Of a stretch of DNA of 64,000 nt, positions 34,228-50,697 are shown piece by piece. Made by a program: the position numbers and the translations under genes. Under the pieces are notes generated by a model. The model was not told the DNA's origin, did no database searches, and saw nothing but the letters and a program-made list of their open reading frames with translations. Positions within the stretch are counted from its first letter, which is position 1. Each line of letters opens with the position of its first letter. Source of the DNA: Erodium maritimum (taxonomy: Eukaryota; Streptophyta; Magnoliopsida; Geraniales; Geraniaceae); NCBI GenBank assembly GCA_963921825.1, contig OY997593.1:45399111-45463110 (forward strand), in the 5' to 3' direction.

Positions 34228-36273
34228 GAGCATTATTAGGGGTTTTAGTGAATTTAAACAATTTGCAGAGAAACTTTTGACTTATTTTCTGTATCGTGGG
34301 GGTTCACTAGGGATTCTTATCCATTGATTGAATGCTGATTGGATAATTAATATTCTTTTGCTAAATTTATTCAATACCAATTTAAAACAATAAATACTAC
34401 ATAAATTAAAATTAGTTGAACAAAATAAATTAATTACATCAATTTCTCTATGTTAAAATTAAATTAATCGAACAAAATAAATTAATTACATCAATTGTGT
34501 TATGTTAAAATTAAATAAATATCTAATTTTCAAACTTAAAGTTTAGTTCACCCCCGAGCATTTGTCAAGACAACTGTTGCAGAGAGAAAGCATAGAGGGT
34601 GGAGGTTTGTCACTCGTCTGGTTCGTAATTTGCTCCAAAGTGATCTCATATGTGCTCAACAAGGTCAGCTTGGAGTTACCGGTGGGTGTTATCATTTCTG
34701 ACCTCTGATTGAACGACCATGTATTGTTGGTATGTGAAGGTCACTCTCTGGTTCCATCGTTCAGGTGTCCAATCAGGTATGTCCGGAGGGGCCTTGTAAT
34801 ACAATTCTTCAACTCCTTGTTCGTATGGGTCACGTTCATCCTCTATAATCATGTTGTGTAGAACAATACAAGTGTGCATGATATCAGTTGGCGTCCTCTT
34901 GTCCCAAACACGAGCAGGTCGAGAAATTATGTGTCACCGTGCTTAGAGGACTCCAAAAGCTTGTTTTATATCTTTCTGAGCACCTTTTTAGACTTTAGCA
35001 AACAATTTGTATATGTGTTGGGTAGGATGTCGAATAGACTTCACAAACCAACTCTATGTTGGGTAAATACCATCAACCAAATAATAAGGTAAGTCGTATC
35101 AAGTCTCGTTAATCTCGTACTCCACGACATATTCACATCCGGCTAGAGTGTCTTTGAATAAGTGGTCGGCGTTTAAGACTTTGGTGTCATTATTCGAGCC
35201 AGACATTCCAAAAAAAATGCCAAATCCACAAATCAAGGGACGATACAGCTTACGGCATTTGTTGGATACCCATAGTGATCTCCCCGGCCAAAGGCTCCTT
35301 GCAACGCGGTTAGATAATTCTTCCACTACCAATACATGCAGTCAAGACTCCCAATCATGTCGGGGAACCCTCGACTGTATCCCGATTCCAGTATTCGGGT
35401 CAAGTCCTCCGCATTTGGTGCTCGCTCATACTCCTCCATAAAAACCTAAACAACTGTCTTACAAAATCGTCGTACACATTTGAGTATGGTAGTTACCCCA
35501 AGTCGTAGGGATTCGTCCAAAAATCGGTCGAGCACCCGTACGCTAGCATTCGTATTGCGGCGGTGCATTTTTGGTGTGTTGATAACCCCACGCGTCCGCA
35601 AGCGTCCGGCCATTTTTGGTCGATTCATACGGTATTGAGGCCTAAACCTTTCGAATCCATTGGTGGGGTTCTCGACAAAATAATCATGCATTAGTCAATC
35701 GTGGCTTTCGACAGGACCTATGTTAACCTGTCTTTAGGAAGGTTCCCTACTTTCGAGTCTTCGTCTCATTGCGCCGAACTTTGGCTGCATTCTTTCTCGT
35801 TCATACTCTGCCCTTCTCTGGATTTGTTCCTCCATTTCACGAACGTAGGCTTCTGAATCATCCATAGCTCGATAAAAAAAATCGATCGAAATGCAAATTT
35901 TGTGGGAAGTGGAATTTGAGAGAGAAATTTGTTAGTGAAAGGAAATTGTTGGTAGATTAATAAATGGGATGTGGAGTATTTATAGATGGTAAAAATTGAT
36001 TTTTTTTAATGTTATTTTGGATTTTTTTTAATCAATATATATAGTCGTTGGCAAAGCCAACAGTCGACTTTGCCACATCATGTGCCACATGGCACAATTT
36101 GATTCACCGCTAGCGATTTACAAGTTGCCCGGTTCACGAGTTTGACTCACTATTTAGTAATCGGAACTGTAAACCCCTCAACATTGCGGATGTTCTTAGA
36201 GCTTGCGATTCACGGTTCGCGACTTATTACAGAGTGAATCTGAACTGTAAACCACTCAATCCTCTAGATGCTC
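34228..36273 (-). mobile_element. PIF/Harbinger element with transposase remnant
   Basis: 2046 bp between TTA target triplets at 34225-34227 and 36274-36276. Ends are GAGCATTATTAGGGGTTTTA (left) and, in reverse, GAGCATCTAGAGGATTGAG (right), sharing the Harbinger-like GAGCAT start. Its left TTA is also the right TTA of the neighbouring Harbinger element, so the two lie exactly back to back. The right end is partly duplicated (two GATG(C/T)TCTTAGAG phrases at about 36189-36200 and 36267-36279). Confidence 0.7.
34640..35865 (-). pseudogene. PIF/Harbinger transposase, decayed
   Basis: A likely start at 35865 (MDDSEAYVREMEEQIQRR) leads into a charged N-terminus that stops at about 35735. A second segment, MHDYFVENPTNGFERFRPQYRM at 35691, matches the conserved helix-turn-helix entry of plant Harbinger transposases. 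The core appears in broken frames (IFFGMSGSNNDTKVLNADHLF near 35210, MHTCIVLHNMIIEDER at 34879). Frameshifts and missing sequence separate the parts. The family is DDE nucleases related to HARBI1. Confidence 0.8.
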
Positions 36274-36306
36274 TTAGAGTTGCCTCTTCAACATAAAACT
36301 CTTTTT

Positions 36307-38075
36307 TTAACGATCAACATAATCAAGGTGTTACTGTACAAAATCCTTCTTCTCTGACTTGAAAACCGTGCCGCCCAAGCTCAGCCGCTAGTCTCTCCTC
36401 CTTCCTCGCCGGCCATGGCCACCATGGTTGTAGCTGTCGCCGGTGAGGATCTCTACCTCCTCTCCTTCCTTCCCAGTTCCTTATTTTCGCCCACCCCCCC
36501 CCCCCCCCCGTTCTTCTCTCCTCGCCGCCGCCGGTTTTGTTGGGCTCTTCGTCGTCGGACTCCTCCAGTCCCTTGTTTTGCTTGTCGTGGCCTCGTCGTA
36601 CCACCTCCTTTTGACCCCGGCCAGTTCTTCTTCTGACGCCTCTCCTCCGGCCAGCACTCCTTCTACGGCCAGCTCTCCTCCGGTGCTTTCCCCAGGTCAC
36701 TCAGCGTCGCCGGTGGTCCCAGGTCTCACACCTTCGCCGGTGGTCGGATTTGTGCTTCGGTTGGGCCTTAGCCGTGACTTCAGAGGCTCATCTTTGCCGG
36801 AGAAGCTTCTCTGACAGGATGACGGCGTTTTGAGGCCCAAGCCGGATCTGCTGCTTGGGTCGTGAACCGGGTAGGGTTTTGGTCCGGGTCTTGGGTGTTG
36901 GGTCGGGCTTGGGCTGAACTGGTTCTGGGCCTGGGCCTGAACTGGTTCTGGGCCTGATCTGGTTCTAGGCCTGGGCCTGGACAGTTTCTGGGCCTGGACA
37001 GGTTCTGGGCCTGGACTGGTTCTGGTTTTGGGCCTGGTTTGTCTATTTCGGGGAGCTAATCTTGTTGAGGTGTTCGTTCTTCTTCTGATGTGTGACTACT
37101 TTCTCAACCTTCCGGGTGGTGATTGTAGCGGATTTGGACGTTCAACTCTTGCGGTCGGGTGTTGAAAGTGTTTGCTTTGTCGTTTGTCGGACCTGTGGTG
37201 CCTTTTCAGATCTACTGTGATGTAGATTCGTTGTGCATCTGGACTGCTCCTCCTCCTCTACGGATGGTAAAGTTCTTGTATCGCCTTAATCTTTACCTGT
37301 TTCTTGTTGGTTCTCTGGTCATCCTTAGGTTTAGGCTCGTTCGATTTCTTTTGTATCCCTTTCCTTTTTTGGGAAGGGCCCGTCAGATTTTTAGGTATTG
37401 GCCTCTGACGGGTAATACTGGGTCTATTGACCTTGAAATCTTCGAGTCATGCATCTTTGGTTTTGAGATTCGGTGATGTTTCATCGGATTATCTCTGCCG
37501 ATCAGCGATGTTGGTCGCCGGCGTGTCGGTATCCTTCAACTCTTTGAGTTTGGGTGACGATGAGATTCAGTAGTTTCCTCAAGTACGGGTAAGGGTTTGG
37601 TTGATTTCTCGGTGGACGGCTTGCTGCTGGTTCGGGTAGTTCGTGGGCGGTTTGACTCGTAGGCAGTGCTGACAGAATGAGTTCTGAGCGCCATGCTCGT
37701 TCCATGTTACTGAGCGCCATACTCGTAGTAGGTTACTGAGCGTCATGCTCATGTCTGTATTTTGAGCACCATGCTCGTGTATGTGTCTGTATTCCGAGCG
37801 CCATGCTCGTGGTTGGTTACTGAGTGCCATGCTCGTGTCTGTATACCGAGCGTCATGCTCGTAGTTGTATTCCGAGCGCCATGCTCATGGTTGTATTCCT
37901 AGCGCCATGCTCGTGTCAGGTTTATGAGCGCCATGCTCGTGTCAGGTTTATGATCGCCATGCTCGTGTCAGTGTTCTGAGCGCCAAGCTCCTTGTTGTGG
38001 TTTTTTGTTTAAATCTATAGACAGACTTTGTACTTCTTCAACCTCTGAAGAGGTTTTCTTTTAATATATGCACTG
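36307..38075 (+). mobile_element. Non-coding retroposon with 15-bp target duplication
   Basis: A perfect 15-bp repeat CATAAAACTCTTTTT flanks this 1769-bp segment (36292-36306 and 38076-38090). The size and A/T-rich target suggest insertion by LINE machinery. Its right end (TTTGTACTTCTTCAACC..., TTTTAATATATGCACTG) resembles plant L1 3' ends but has no long poly-A. Inside are a C-rich run (36493-36509), a GGGCCTGG-type minisatellite (about 36900-37040) and an array of GAGCGCCATGCTC units (37686-37991). Open frames such as 36415-36636 and 37159-37476 carry no recognisable domain. Whether it is a LINE derivative or a SINE-like family cannot be told here. Confidence 0.6.
37686..37991. repeat. Minisatellite of potential hairpins (GAGCGCCATGCTC)
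   Basis: About twelve units of GAGCGCCATGCTCGTG, spaced 24-33 bp apart by variable spacers. The core reads GAGC-N5-GCTC and can fold on itself. Several units keep the two arms while the loop varies (GAGCACCATGCTC, GAGCGTCATGCTC); others lose one arm base. Confidence 0.85.
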
Positions 38076-38440
38076 CATAAAACTCTTTTTCTTCCTTGCA
38101 TTTCTTTCTTCACCATATATCTTTCTTGGTAGACCGTAAGGGATGCAATTGTTTTGAGGTGAAAGGGTTTTTCAGAAGAACATTTTCGGCCTAAGCTAGA
38201 GATTTGAGGATTGTGTTGCTTGGGGTAGAAAGATTTCTCTGCACATGTTTTGTTACGCTTTGTTTTTCTTTTCACCACATTTATTAGTAGATTTTTTCTT
38301 GCCATATCAAAACTTCAATCCCCATACTTGAGTTACCAAACGCAAATAAGAAAACTTATAAACAACAACTGAAAGAGTAAAAGCTCTTCAAGCAACCATA
38401 ATATGCTGACCAAGGAAACCACAAAAAATCAGAGACTTTT

Positions 38441-38548
38441 CATGGGAAAAATGCAACCAGATAATTTTTTTGGTTAATTACCTTTAGTACCCCTCATGGG
38501 AAAAATGCAACCAGATAATTTTTTTGGTTAATTACCTTTAGTACCCCT
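38441..38548. repeat. 54-bp tandem duplication across a MITE junction
   Basis: Two copies (38441-38494 and 38495-38548) start CATGGGAAAAATGCAACC and run through the flanking DNA, the target duplication and the first bases of the MITE (GGTTAATTACC...). The duplication must postdate the insertion. Confidence 0.85.
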
Positions 38549-38826
38549 TATGTATTGGTAACACACATTTAGTACCCCTTATGTATTGGTAACACACTGG
38601 ATAAAATATTGGTCAAGTTTAGGCCATTTTGACTTGTGACCAATTCATAAGGCGTGTAATTGTCCTGCTACCAATACATAAGGGGTATTAAATGATGTGT
38701 GATCAATTCATAAGGGGTACTAAATGTGTGTTACCAAAACGTAGGGAGTGTTTTTGAACGTTACCAAACGAAAGGATGCTAAAGGTATTTTACCAATAGA
38801 AAGGGGGTACAAAAGGTAATTAACCC
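38526..38826. mobile_element. Mutator-type MITE
   Basis: 301 bp with inverted ends GGTTAATTACCTTTAGTACC and, in reverse, GGGTTAATTACCTTTTGTAC. Flanked by TAATTTTTTT (38516-38525 and 38827-38836), a 10-bp duplication. A 31-bp direct repeat (TATGTATTGGTAACACAC...) lies in the left half. No coding capacity. Confidence 0.75.
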
Positions 38827-39002
38827 TAATTTTTTTTCTAGAATCAACTTTACCCAAATGAACAAGCTAATATTACTTTCTTTGTTTTCTAGACTTGCTT
38901 CGTATATTTTGAGTCATGAAAGTCTATTCAATTCGAACAAGAAAACACGATTTATACATAAAACAAAGATAAAAATTACTTCAGTAATATTGTTCACTGC
39001 AT

Positions 39003-44274
<5,272 letters not shown>

Positions 44275-44752
44275 TTATTTGCTTCGCTTCACGGAGAGAT
44301 CGACGGAGACACCAACCTGCTTCACTTTCACAATTCAGATCGCTCCCTATGCTTTGACTTAACCTTCTCCTTTTACTTGCTTTGTATTTGCTTCGCAGTC
44401 ACAGAGTTGATAAAGGCCCGTCTTTGTATCTGGGCTTGGGCTTGTTTTTGTCATGATACTGGGCCTGCCCGAGTTTCGTCAAAAGCCCACAGCCCTTGCT
44501 GCACTTCTATGGCAGAACAACCGAACAGACCTTTCTACTAAGATAAATGAAATTTGTTAAATTTTAGTTTTTTTATTTTGAAAAAAAAAACAACAATTGT
44601 CTACCAGTAATTTAGTTCGATTATATGATACATATCCTTATGTTTTTTTAACTGATTCATACCCTCATGTCCTAATGTTGAATGATATACCCCATTTCAT
44701 CCAACTCATATTAGTTTTTTTGTTGCAAAATTACAAAAATACTTTCAACTAC
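44275..44752. other. Upstream region of DPMS1
   Basis: Probable promoter and 5' UTR of the minus-strand DPMS1 gene. No repeat, clear TATA box or other gene was recognised. The open plus-strand frame at 44143-44541 mostly overlaps exon 1 on the other strand and carries no recognisable domain. The segment from about 44570 is AT-rich up to the LINE tail. Confidence 0.4.
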
Positions 44753-45905
44753 CTTTTTTTTTAAGAATAAGAAATAACTTTCATTAATAATGGGAGAGAA
44801 TTATTACAACGGCCAGTGCCCTCAATAGGGCAGTGATCCAGTAACCCTCAGATACGAACCGCTCCAAAACGGATCCGATTATAGCAATCAGGGCAATACA
44901 TGAAAGATAACTAAAACAGGAAAAGCAATTAATATAGAAAAGGAACCCAAAGCTAGAACTGAAAAGGAAACCAAAGGGTGTCATCTGTCAGGAACAGCTC
45001 AAGGTGTGGCCTAAACGTTGCCTGGTCCCTACTCTCCAAGGACTCGTCTTGTCAACTAGTAGGTCGACTGAACCACCGAACTTGAACCCGACAATACTAC
45101 GGGGAGGAATGGCTCTCATCAGGGACCCCTTCCGAGGTAGATCCCTAGAGCCATGAAATCCTTTCATCCCTCCTGGCGGGCTATTTTTCAGCCCTCGCCT
45201 GATCTTCTCGCGGCTCCCCCATCGGGCTCCTTTTCTAGCCCACAGGGCCCTATAGCGTCCCAGATGGGCCAGACCTAGGGAGGCCTATCTCTGAACACCC
45301 AAGATGGTCTATCGTAGACAATTAATCGAGGCCCTAAGTGGAGGGCTCCTTAACCAACCGAAATTGGGCCCTTATACCCGGGTTAGGTATCGAGTACATG
45401 GTCATGAGAGGAGCCTTCCCTTGGGGTAATCCAGCCTTAGGTATCGAATCCAAGGTTATCGGTGAGAACCCCGGCGATAGTGGTGGAATCAGGTCCCGTC
45501 CCCAATCAGTAGCATACGACTTGTTTTCATTCGTCGTCTTGAACTCCAGCATGGAGTCATCATATCGAGGAATCCGCAGCACCTCCCACTCGCAGTCTCT
45601 AACCATATGACCAATCCTGTCACAGTTGAAACATAAGGCAGAAAGCTTGGCATATGTTAGGGTAACACGTATCGGGTCCTGGTATTCCCAGAAACGCATG
45701 ATCATCACCCGTCGAAGAGGTCGCTGGATATCCATCCAAAAGCGCACCTTCATTGTACCACCCCAACACATAACACATTGGTCACACGAGGTATCCACAT
45801 GTTCCCCTAAGGTTTCCCTAATAATCTCTCTGGTTGCCCGCGTACGGACGAGGGGTTGTATCCCCCCGAGCAAACACCTAGAGTTAAAGACGATACAGGC
45901 GAGGA
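44753..45905 (-). mobile_element. LINE-like ORF1-only element (copy 2)
   Basis: The plus strand starts with a T run (poly-A tail of a minus-strand element) after CTTTCAACTACC. A frame at 45873-45334 encodes the end of the DUF4283 region (GGIQPLVRTRATREI), KVRFWMDIQRPLRR and an intact knuckle CFNCDRIGHMVRDCEWE, followed by a Pro-rich tail. The 3' region carries the family phrases GAAGATCAGGCGAGGG, GCCAGGAGGGATGAAAGG and CGGAAGGGGTCC. The 5' end is missing; no reverse transcriptase. Confidence 0.7.
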
Positions 45906-47105
45906 AGGTCTCGGGACATCATGTCTACAATATCCCCGAGCAGCAGAGGGTGGTTGTGGAAGCACTAGGAAGGTCTTGCTTAAGGGGCACTCTCAAGATC
46001 CGATTCTAGAAGAATCTTGCAACCCCACTTTGACGAACGACGTGGGTACTCATGTTAGGGCACCAAACCCAATTCGGGTCCGACTCTAATATGCGCGTCT
46101 ATCGGAATTTTGCTTCCATTACGACTGCATAGGTCACGTCAAAATGGAATGTCCCAATAGGAACCCTACTACCTCTTAGATGGTCCAACAATTTGACCTA
46201 TCGCTCATGGACGCGACACTCCCCAACCTGCGTAAAGGGATTCATAGGAATTGTTCAGACCCCATCCCCTCTAGGCCCTCCAATCGACGAGGACCAGTGT
46301 CGGTCTGAGAACCTCGTGCTTTGACCCTCTTAACAATGGCACCCACGATCCCACCGAGCTTTGGCCCACTGGACCACTACCCCAAAATTCGATAAAAGAT
46401 TTTCTACGCAAACCACCGGCATACACCTGGAGCCGTAAGGCCATGACCGTCGATATCGAGCCGTTACAGCTTGCAACCCTGGGAGTAGGACCAAGCGAGG
46501 CGACAACGACGAAAAATATCATGCCCAACTAGGCCCTATTCATGTTTGGCGCAAGGAACTTACAAGCCTCGGTGCCCCAACCCTTGGGAAACCACGGAGG
46601 GGTAACGTCAAATTATGCCTCCTTGGATGTCAAGGTGACCACTCCCCTCCCGGTAAAAAAGAAGACGAGTCTAGACGCCCTTGACCAGGCATAGGAACGG
46701 GTTGCCCCGGAGAATACCGAAGAGAGGTCTGTGAAGTAACCTCGCCAGGATCAATGAGTGTGTCATCGAACAATAAGGTATGTGTGGGGACTCATACCTC
46801 GCCCTGCCAAGGTCGAACCCCTACTTCTCCCATTTCCTGGTGTTCTCCATGTATGTCTCTTATCCCCTTAAGTGTCTCATATCTTATACCACAAGATCTT
46901 CATGTCAAGTCAGGAAATGACCACAACCAGTTGTGTCTGATCAACCATCACATTGAGGATTCCCTCGCAACTGTTTCTTATGGATTAGTCGGGTTTCGTA
47001 GTTATAGGGATAACGTTTAAATGTTCGTTTCTGAACTAAGTCTCGCCCTCTTACCAGATCTCATATTTGTACTCTTCATTCTAATTTATTATCTTCAATA
47101 AAAGT
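45905..47105 (+). mobile_element. LINE-like ORF1-only element (copy 3), head to head with copy 2
   Basis: On the plus strand, near 46085-46165, an altered knuckle reads CFHYDCIGHVKMECPNR. The family 3' phrase (GTGAAGTAACCTCGCCAGG) appears near 46730-46750, and the copy ends near TTCAATAAAAGTTCC at about 47105. Many stops. The boundary with copy 2 is approximate. 47106-47291 is AT-rich with nothing recognised. Confidence 0.5.
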
Positions 47106-47291
47106 TCCACATTATATGCTCAATTTTTTTTATTGAAAATTAAAATAAGAATTAAAAAATATTAGTTATGAATTATATAAGAAATGAATGAATTATCAAG
47201 GAACTAATTATGTATAAGGATAAAATAGTCTTTCAACTTATAAAATCTACTAGTTTAAAATATAAAAGGGATAAAATAATCATTTTTATTA

Positions 47292-49462
47292 GGGTTAATT
47301 TCATTTCACTGTCCTAAAAAATCTTTATTTTCATCTCATTACTCTAACTATTTTTTGTGCCACCTCACTACCCTAGAAATCTAAAATACAGTTTTTTCAC
47401 GTTAGTACCTATCGTCAATTTTCCATCCATTTTTGGATGGACAATGACCTTAAGTTTTCTTAAATTCCGTTTTTACCCTTCAACCTTTTTTAACCCCCAC
47501 AAAACCTAATCCCCCTTTTCGATTTTCCCCAATTTGTACCTTACATTCCCAATCCTCCCCTGTCCAATCCCGCTCTTCTTCTACCCCCAACCCCAATTCT
47601 AACCTTCAACTTTTCTTCAATTCACCTAACCTAATTCCATTTTGTTCGTTTCATTTATGGGTTTTCTTCATTTGGTTCAACCATGGATTCTTCGATGCTC
47701 AACCTACCCTCACTCTGATCAGAACACCAGCAGTATCTCCGAAGAGATTCGGAGTCGCGAGGTCTGGTTCACATATAAGGCTCATTCCCAATCTAGGTTT
47801 GGTCTCTCAGGTCCGAATCTCGAGCCCCAATGCTAGAACCATAACACACAGATCTCACAAACATCATAACCCTCTCTCACGCCCAAACCTAGTTCACCAT
47901 AGAGGAGGGTCGCCACTCCGTGCTTGGTCGGTGAGCTTGAGACCGACCACGTCCGTCCAGATCTGCGATGGGGAGTGGCCGATGAGTGGAGAAGAAGTAG
48001 CTCCAGATTTGCGGAACGTTCGAGAGTTTTGGTCCGACCTCGAGTTCTCCGGCAAGCCATCACCTTGAACATTGCAGATTGTGAAGTTTGCTTGTTGAGA
48101 ATTGGGTTTTGTCCGGTGTGTGTATGGGATTGGGGATGAGAATTGGGTTTGTTCCTGAATTTCATAATCTGCAAATTTGGGTTTTGTTCTTGAATTCCAT
48201 AATCTACACAATTTGGATTTTGCTCATGAATTGGTTCGGGGATGTGAATTGAGGATTGTGCGAATTTGTTCCTCCTCTTACAAACAAATTTGTTCAGGGA
48301 GGTTGAATTGAGTTGAAGAACTCTTTTTTTTTTAAATCGTGAGTTGAAGAAGTTGTTTACTGGAAGCAAAATGAAATGAGTTGCAGAGATAAAATAAAAA
48401 AATGAATTTAAAAACTGAAAAATTATAAAATGAGTTACAAATATTGAGTTGTAGATAGGGGTGGGCAAAAAAAACCGAAACCGCTAAAACCAACCACCAC
48501 CAACCGGACACCGCACCGAAACCCGAAACCGGAAAGTTAACGGTTGGTTGCGGGTTCTTGACGATCGAACCGGAAAGTTAACGGTTGGTTGTCGGTTCTT
48601 GAAACACCAAACTATCGGCTAACCAACCAAACCGGTAATGTTCATCATATACATGTGGTTTCATAATAACCACTGATCTGACATAGATGAATAGTCCATG
48701 AGCACTCTTTTGTGTCGCACGGATTGCTAACATAGAACACGATGACTTTTAGTTAATTTTTCTTTTGTTTTGGAGAATGTAGTAATATGTTTTGGCTTGA
48801 AATAGAAATATGTGTATGGTTATTGGTATCTAAATTTGTACTTACATGTAGTAAAGTGGTTGGTTGGTTAGAACCGCTAACCAACCAATCAGTGAACTGA
48901 TTGGTTTTACTGTAAAAAAAATTGATTTTTGGGTTGGGGCTGGTTCCAAGATATGTCAAACCGGTAATATCGGATTGGGCTCATAAAGTGTTTATTGGGT
49001 GGTTAACCACCCAATGGCCACCCCTAGTTGTAGAGATGAAAAAACTATATTTAACATATAAAAAAAACTAAAATTTTAAAGTAAAACTGAATTTTTGATA
49101 ATAAAACTAAAATTTTAAAAATAAAAATTGATTTTATAAAAAAAATTGTTTTTATAAATATAAAATTTATTTTTTAAAACAAAAGATTATTTTTTTAAAA
49201 TAAAATGATTTTTTAAAATAAAAATGATTTTAAAAAAAATAAAAACAGATTTAATAAAATAATGGCATGCTTTTGAAAATTAGACTATTAGTGAGGGGCA
49301 TTATAGACTTTTTAAGTGTTTCCATCCAAAAATGGATGTCAAGTTGACGACGGGTATGAAAGTGCAAAAAAAATGCATTATAAGGTAGTAAAGTGCCACA
49401 AAAAATAATTAGGGTAGTGAGATGAACATCAAGAATTTATAGAGTAGTGAGATGAAATGAAC
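47292..49462. mobile_element. Non-autonomous Mutator-like element with long inverted ends
   Basis: 2171 bp flanked by CATTTTTATTA (47281-47291 and 49463-49473). Inverted ends of about 150 bp: GGGTTAATTTCATTTCACTG on the left and, in reverse, GGTTCATTTCATCTCACTAC on the right, continuing through a TTTTTGTG.CAC phrase and the CATCCATTTTTGGATGG block. It carries a 571-bp hAT-like insertion. Open frames between 47642 and 48468 have no recognised domain, so gene capture is not shown. Confidence 0.75.
48456..49026. mobile_element. hAT-like non-autonomous element nested in the Mutator-like element
   Basis: 571 bp; ends TAGGGGTGGGCA and, in reverse, TAGGGGTGGCCA; perfect 8-bp duplication GTTGTAGA (48448-48455 and 49027-49034). 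Interior is repetitive (AACCGGAAAGTTAACGGTTGG twice). Confidence 0.85.
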
Positions 49463-49680
49463 CATTTTTATTATTAAATTAGTTTTTTTTTAATTCATTT
49501 GTTCGTGGACAAAACTAAAAAGTATTAAATTAGATATTTTAGACTTATGACCTTAGGATTCGTGAACAAAATAAAATAAGATCCAAAAGTACTTAACCTA
49601 TAAAAATAAGCTACACAATCTTTTAATCTATTTTTGAGCTGAAAGTACTCCACACACTCTCTCGAGTTGTGTGTCATTCA

Positions 49681-50689
49681 TAGGGGTGGGCATAAAAAAT
49701 CGGACCGCCGGATTCCGACCGAAACCGACCGTATTTGGGACCTGAGAAACCGGAACCGGCGGTTTCCGGCGTGGTTTCGGCGTCAAAAATGTCGAACCGA
49801 AGCCAAAATGGTCGGTGGCCGGTCTAGGAAATTCTTGACCGGTGGGCCAAAAAACCGATCGGCCCAAGTGTTACTGTCAAGGGCCCAAGGTCCAATTCTC
49901 CTCAACCCAACTCTTCTTAGCCCAACTCTCCTCAAATAACCCTAATCATCCCTATATATACCTAACTTCCCTCTTACACCCACAAACACACAAAATCACG
50001 CCTCTTTCTAAATATATCTCCATCTCTCTCAATCTCCAAACACATTTCTCTCTCTATCCCTCATCTCTATAATCTCCAGCTACACGCCTCTCTCTATCCT
50101 TCATCTCTCTAATCTCCAACCATTTCTGTAACTTCGAAACCATCTACATGTCCTTGGTTAAGTTCTCGCCAAAGGCTAAGAGGAGAAGGATGAAGTTTCA
50201 GAACCCTAAACCCCTCTTAATTCTGTACTTCCTCTCTCTTTTTTCTTGGATCTGTGATGAAAGAGAAATTTCATTATGTAAAAATTATACTCGGTGAAAG
50301 GATTTTTTGTTTATTAGATTTCTTCTCTTTTCTACTTTTATTATATTTTTCGGAATTTTTTTTCTTCTTATACATGTTCTAATTTCTGATTCTATTATAT
50401 GAATGGTATATTGATATTAATTTGTACCATATGCAAATTCGTTATGATGGAATTTCAACGAGCAAAAAAATAAAAAATAAGTTTGAAATAAAGGACCAAA
50501 CTTAAGTCCATGAAAACCAATATCGGTCCGGTTAAAACCGGTAACCGACCGGAAACTGTGGTGGTCGGATTTTTTTAAAATTTTCGGTCATGGTTCCGGT
50601 GGTGGTGCTGGAATTACTAGACCACACATGTCCGGTGCGGGGCTCAAAGGGGGGCTAATGGTCGGTTTAACCGACCATGCCCACCCCTA
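49681..50689. mobile_element. hAT-like non-autonomous element
   Basis: 1009 bp; ends TAGGGGTGGGCAT in inverted copies; flanks GTCATTCA and GTCATTCC (7 of 8). Subterminal ACCGGTTT/CCGACC repeats. A TATA-like CCCTATATATACC at about 49953 is present, but no transposase. Confidence 0.8.
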
Positions 50690-50697
50690 GTCATTCC

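Noticed and set aside
36415-36814. Pro/Ser-rich ORFs at the start of the 36.3-kb retroposon
   Set aside because: Several overlapping frames are open because of CT- and C-rich repeats; none shows a known motif.
47642-48468. Possible gene capture in the Mutator-like element
   Set aside because: Frames on both strands have no recognisable domain or splice pattern.
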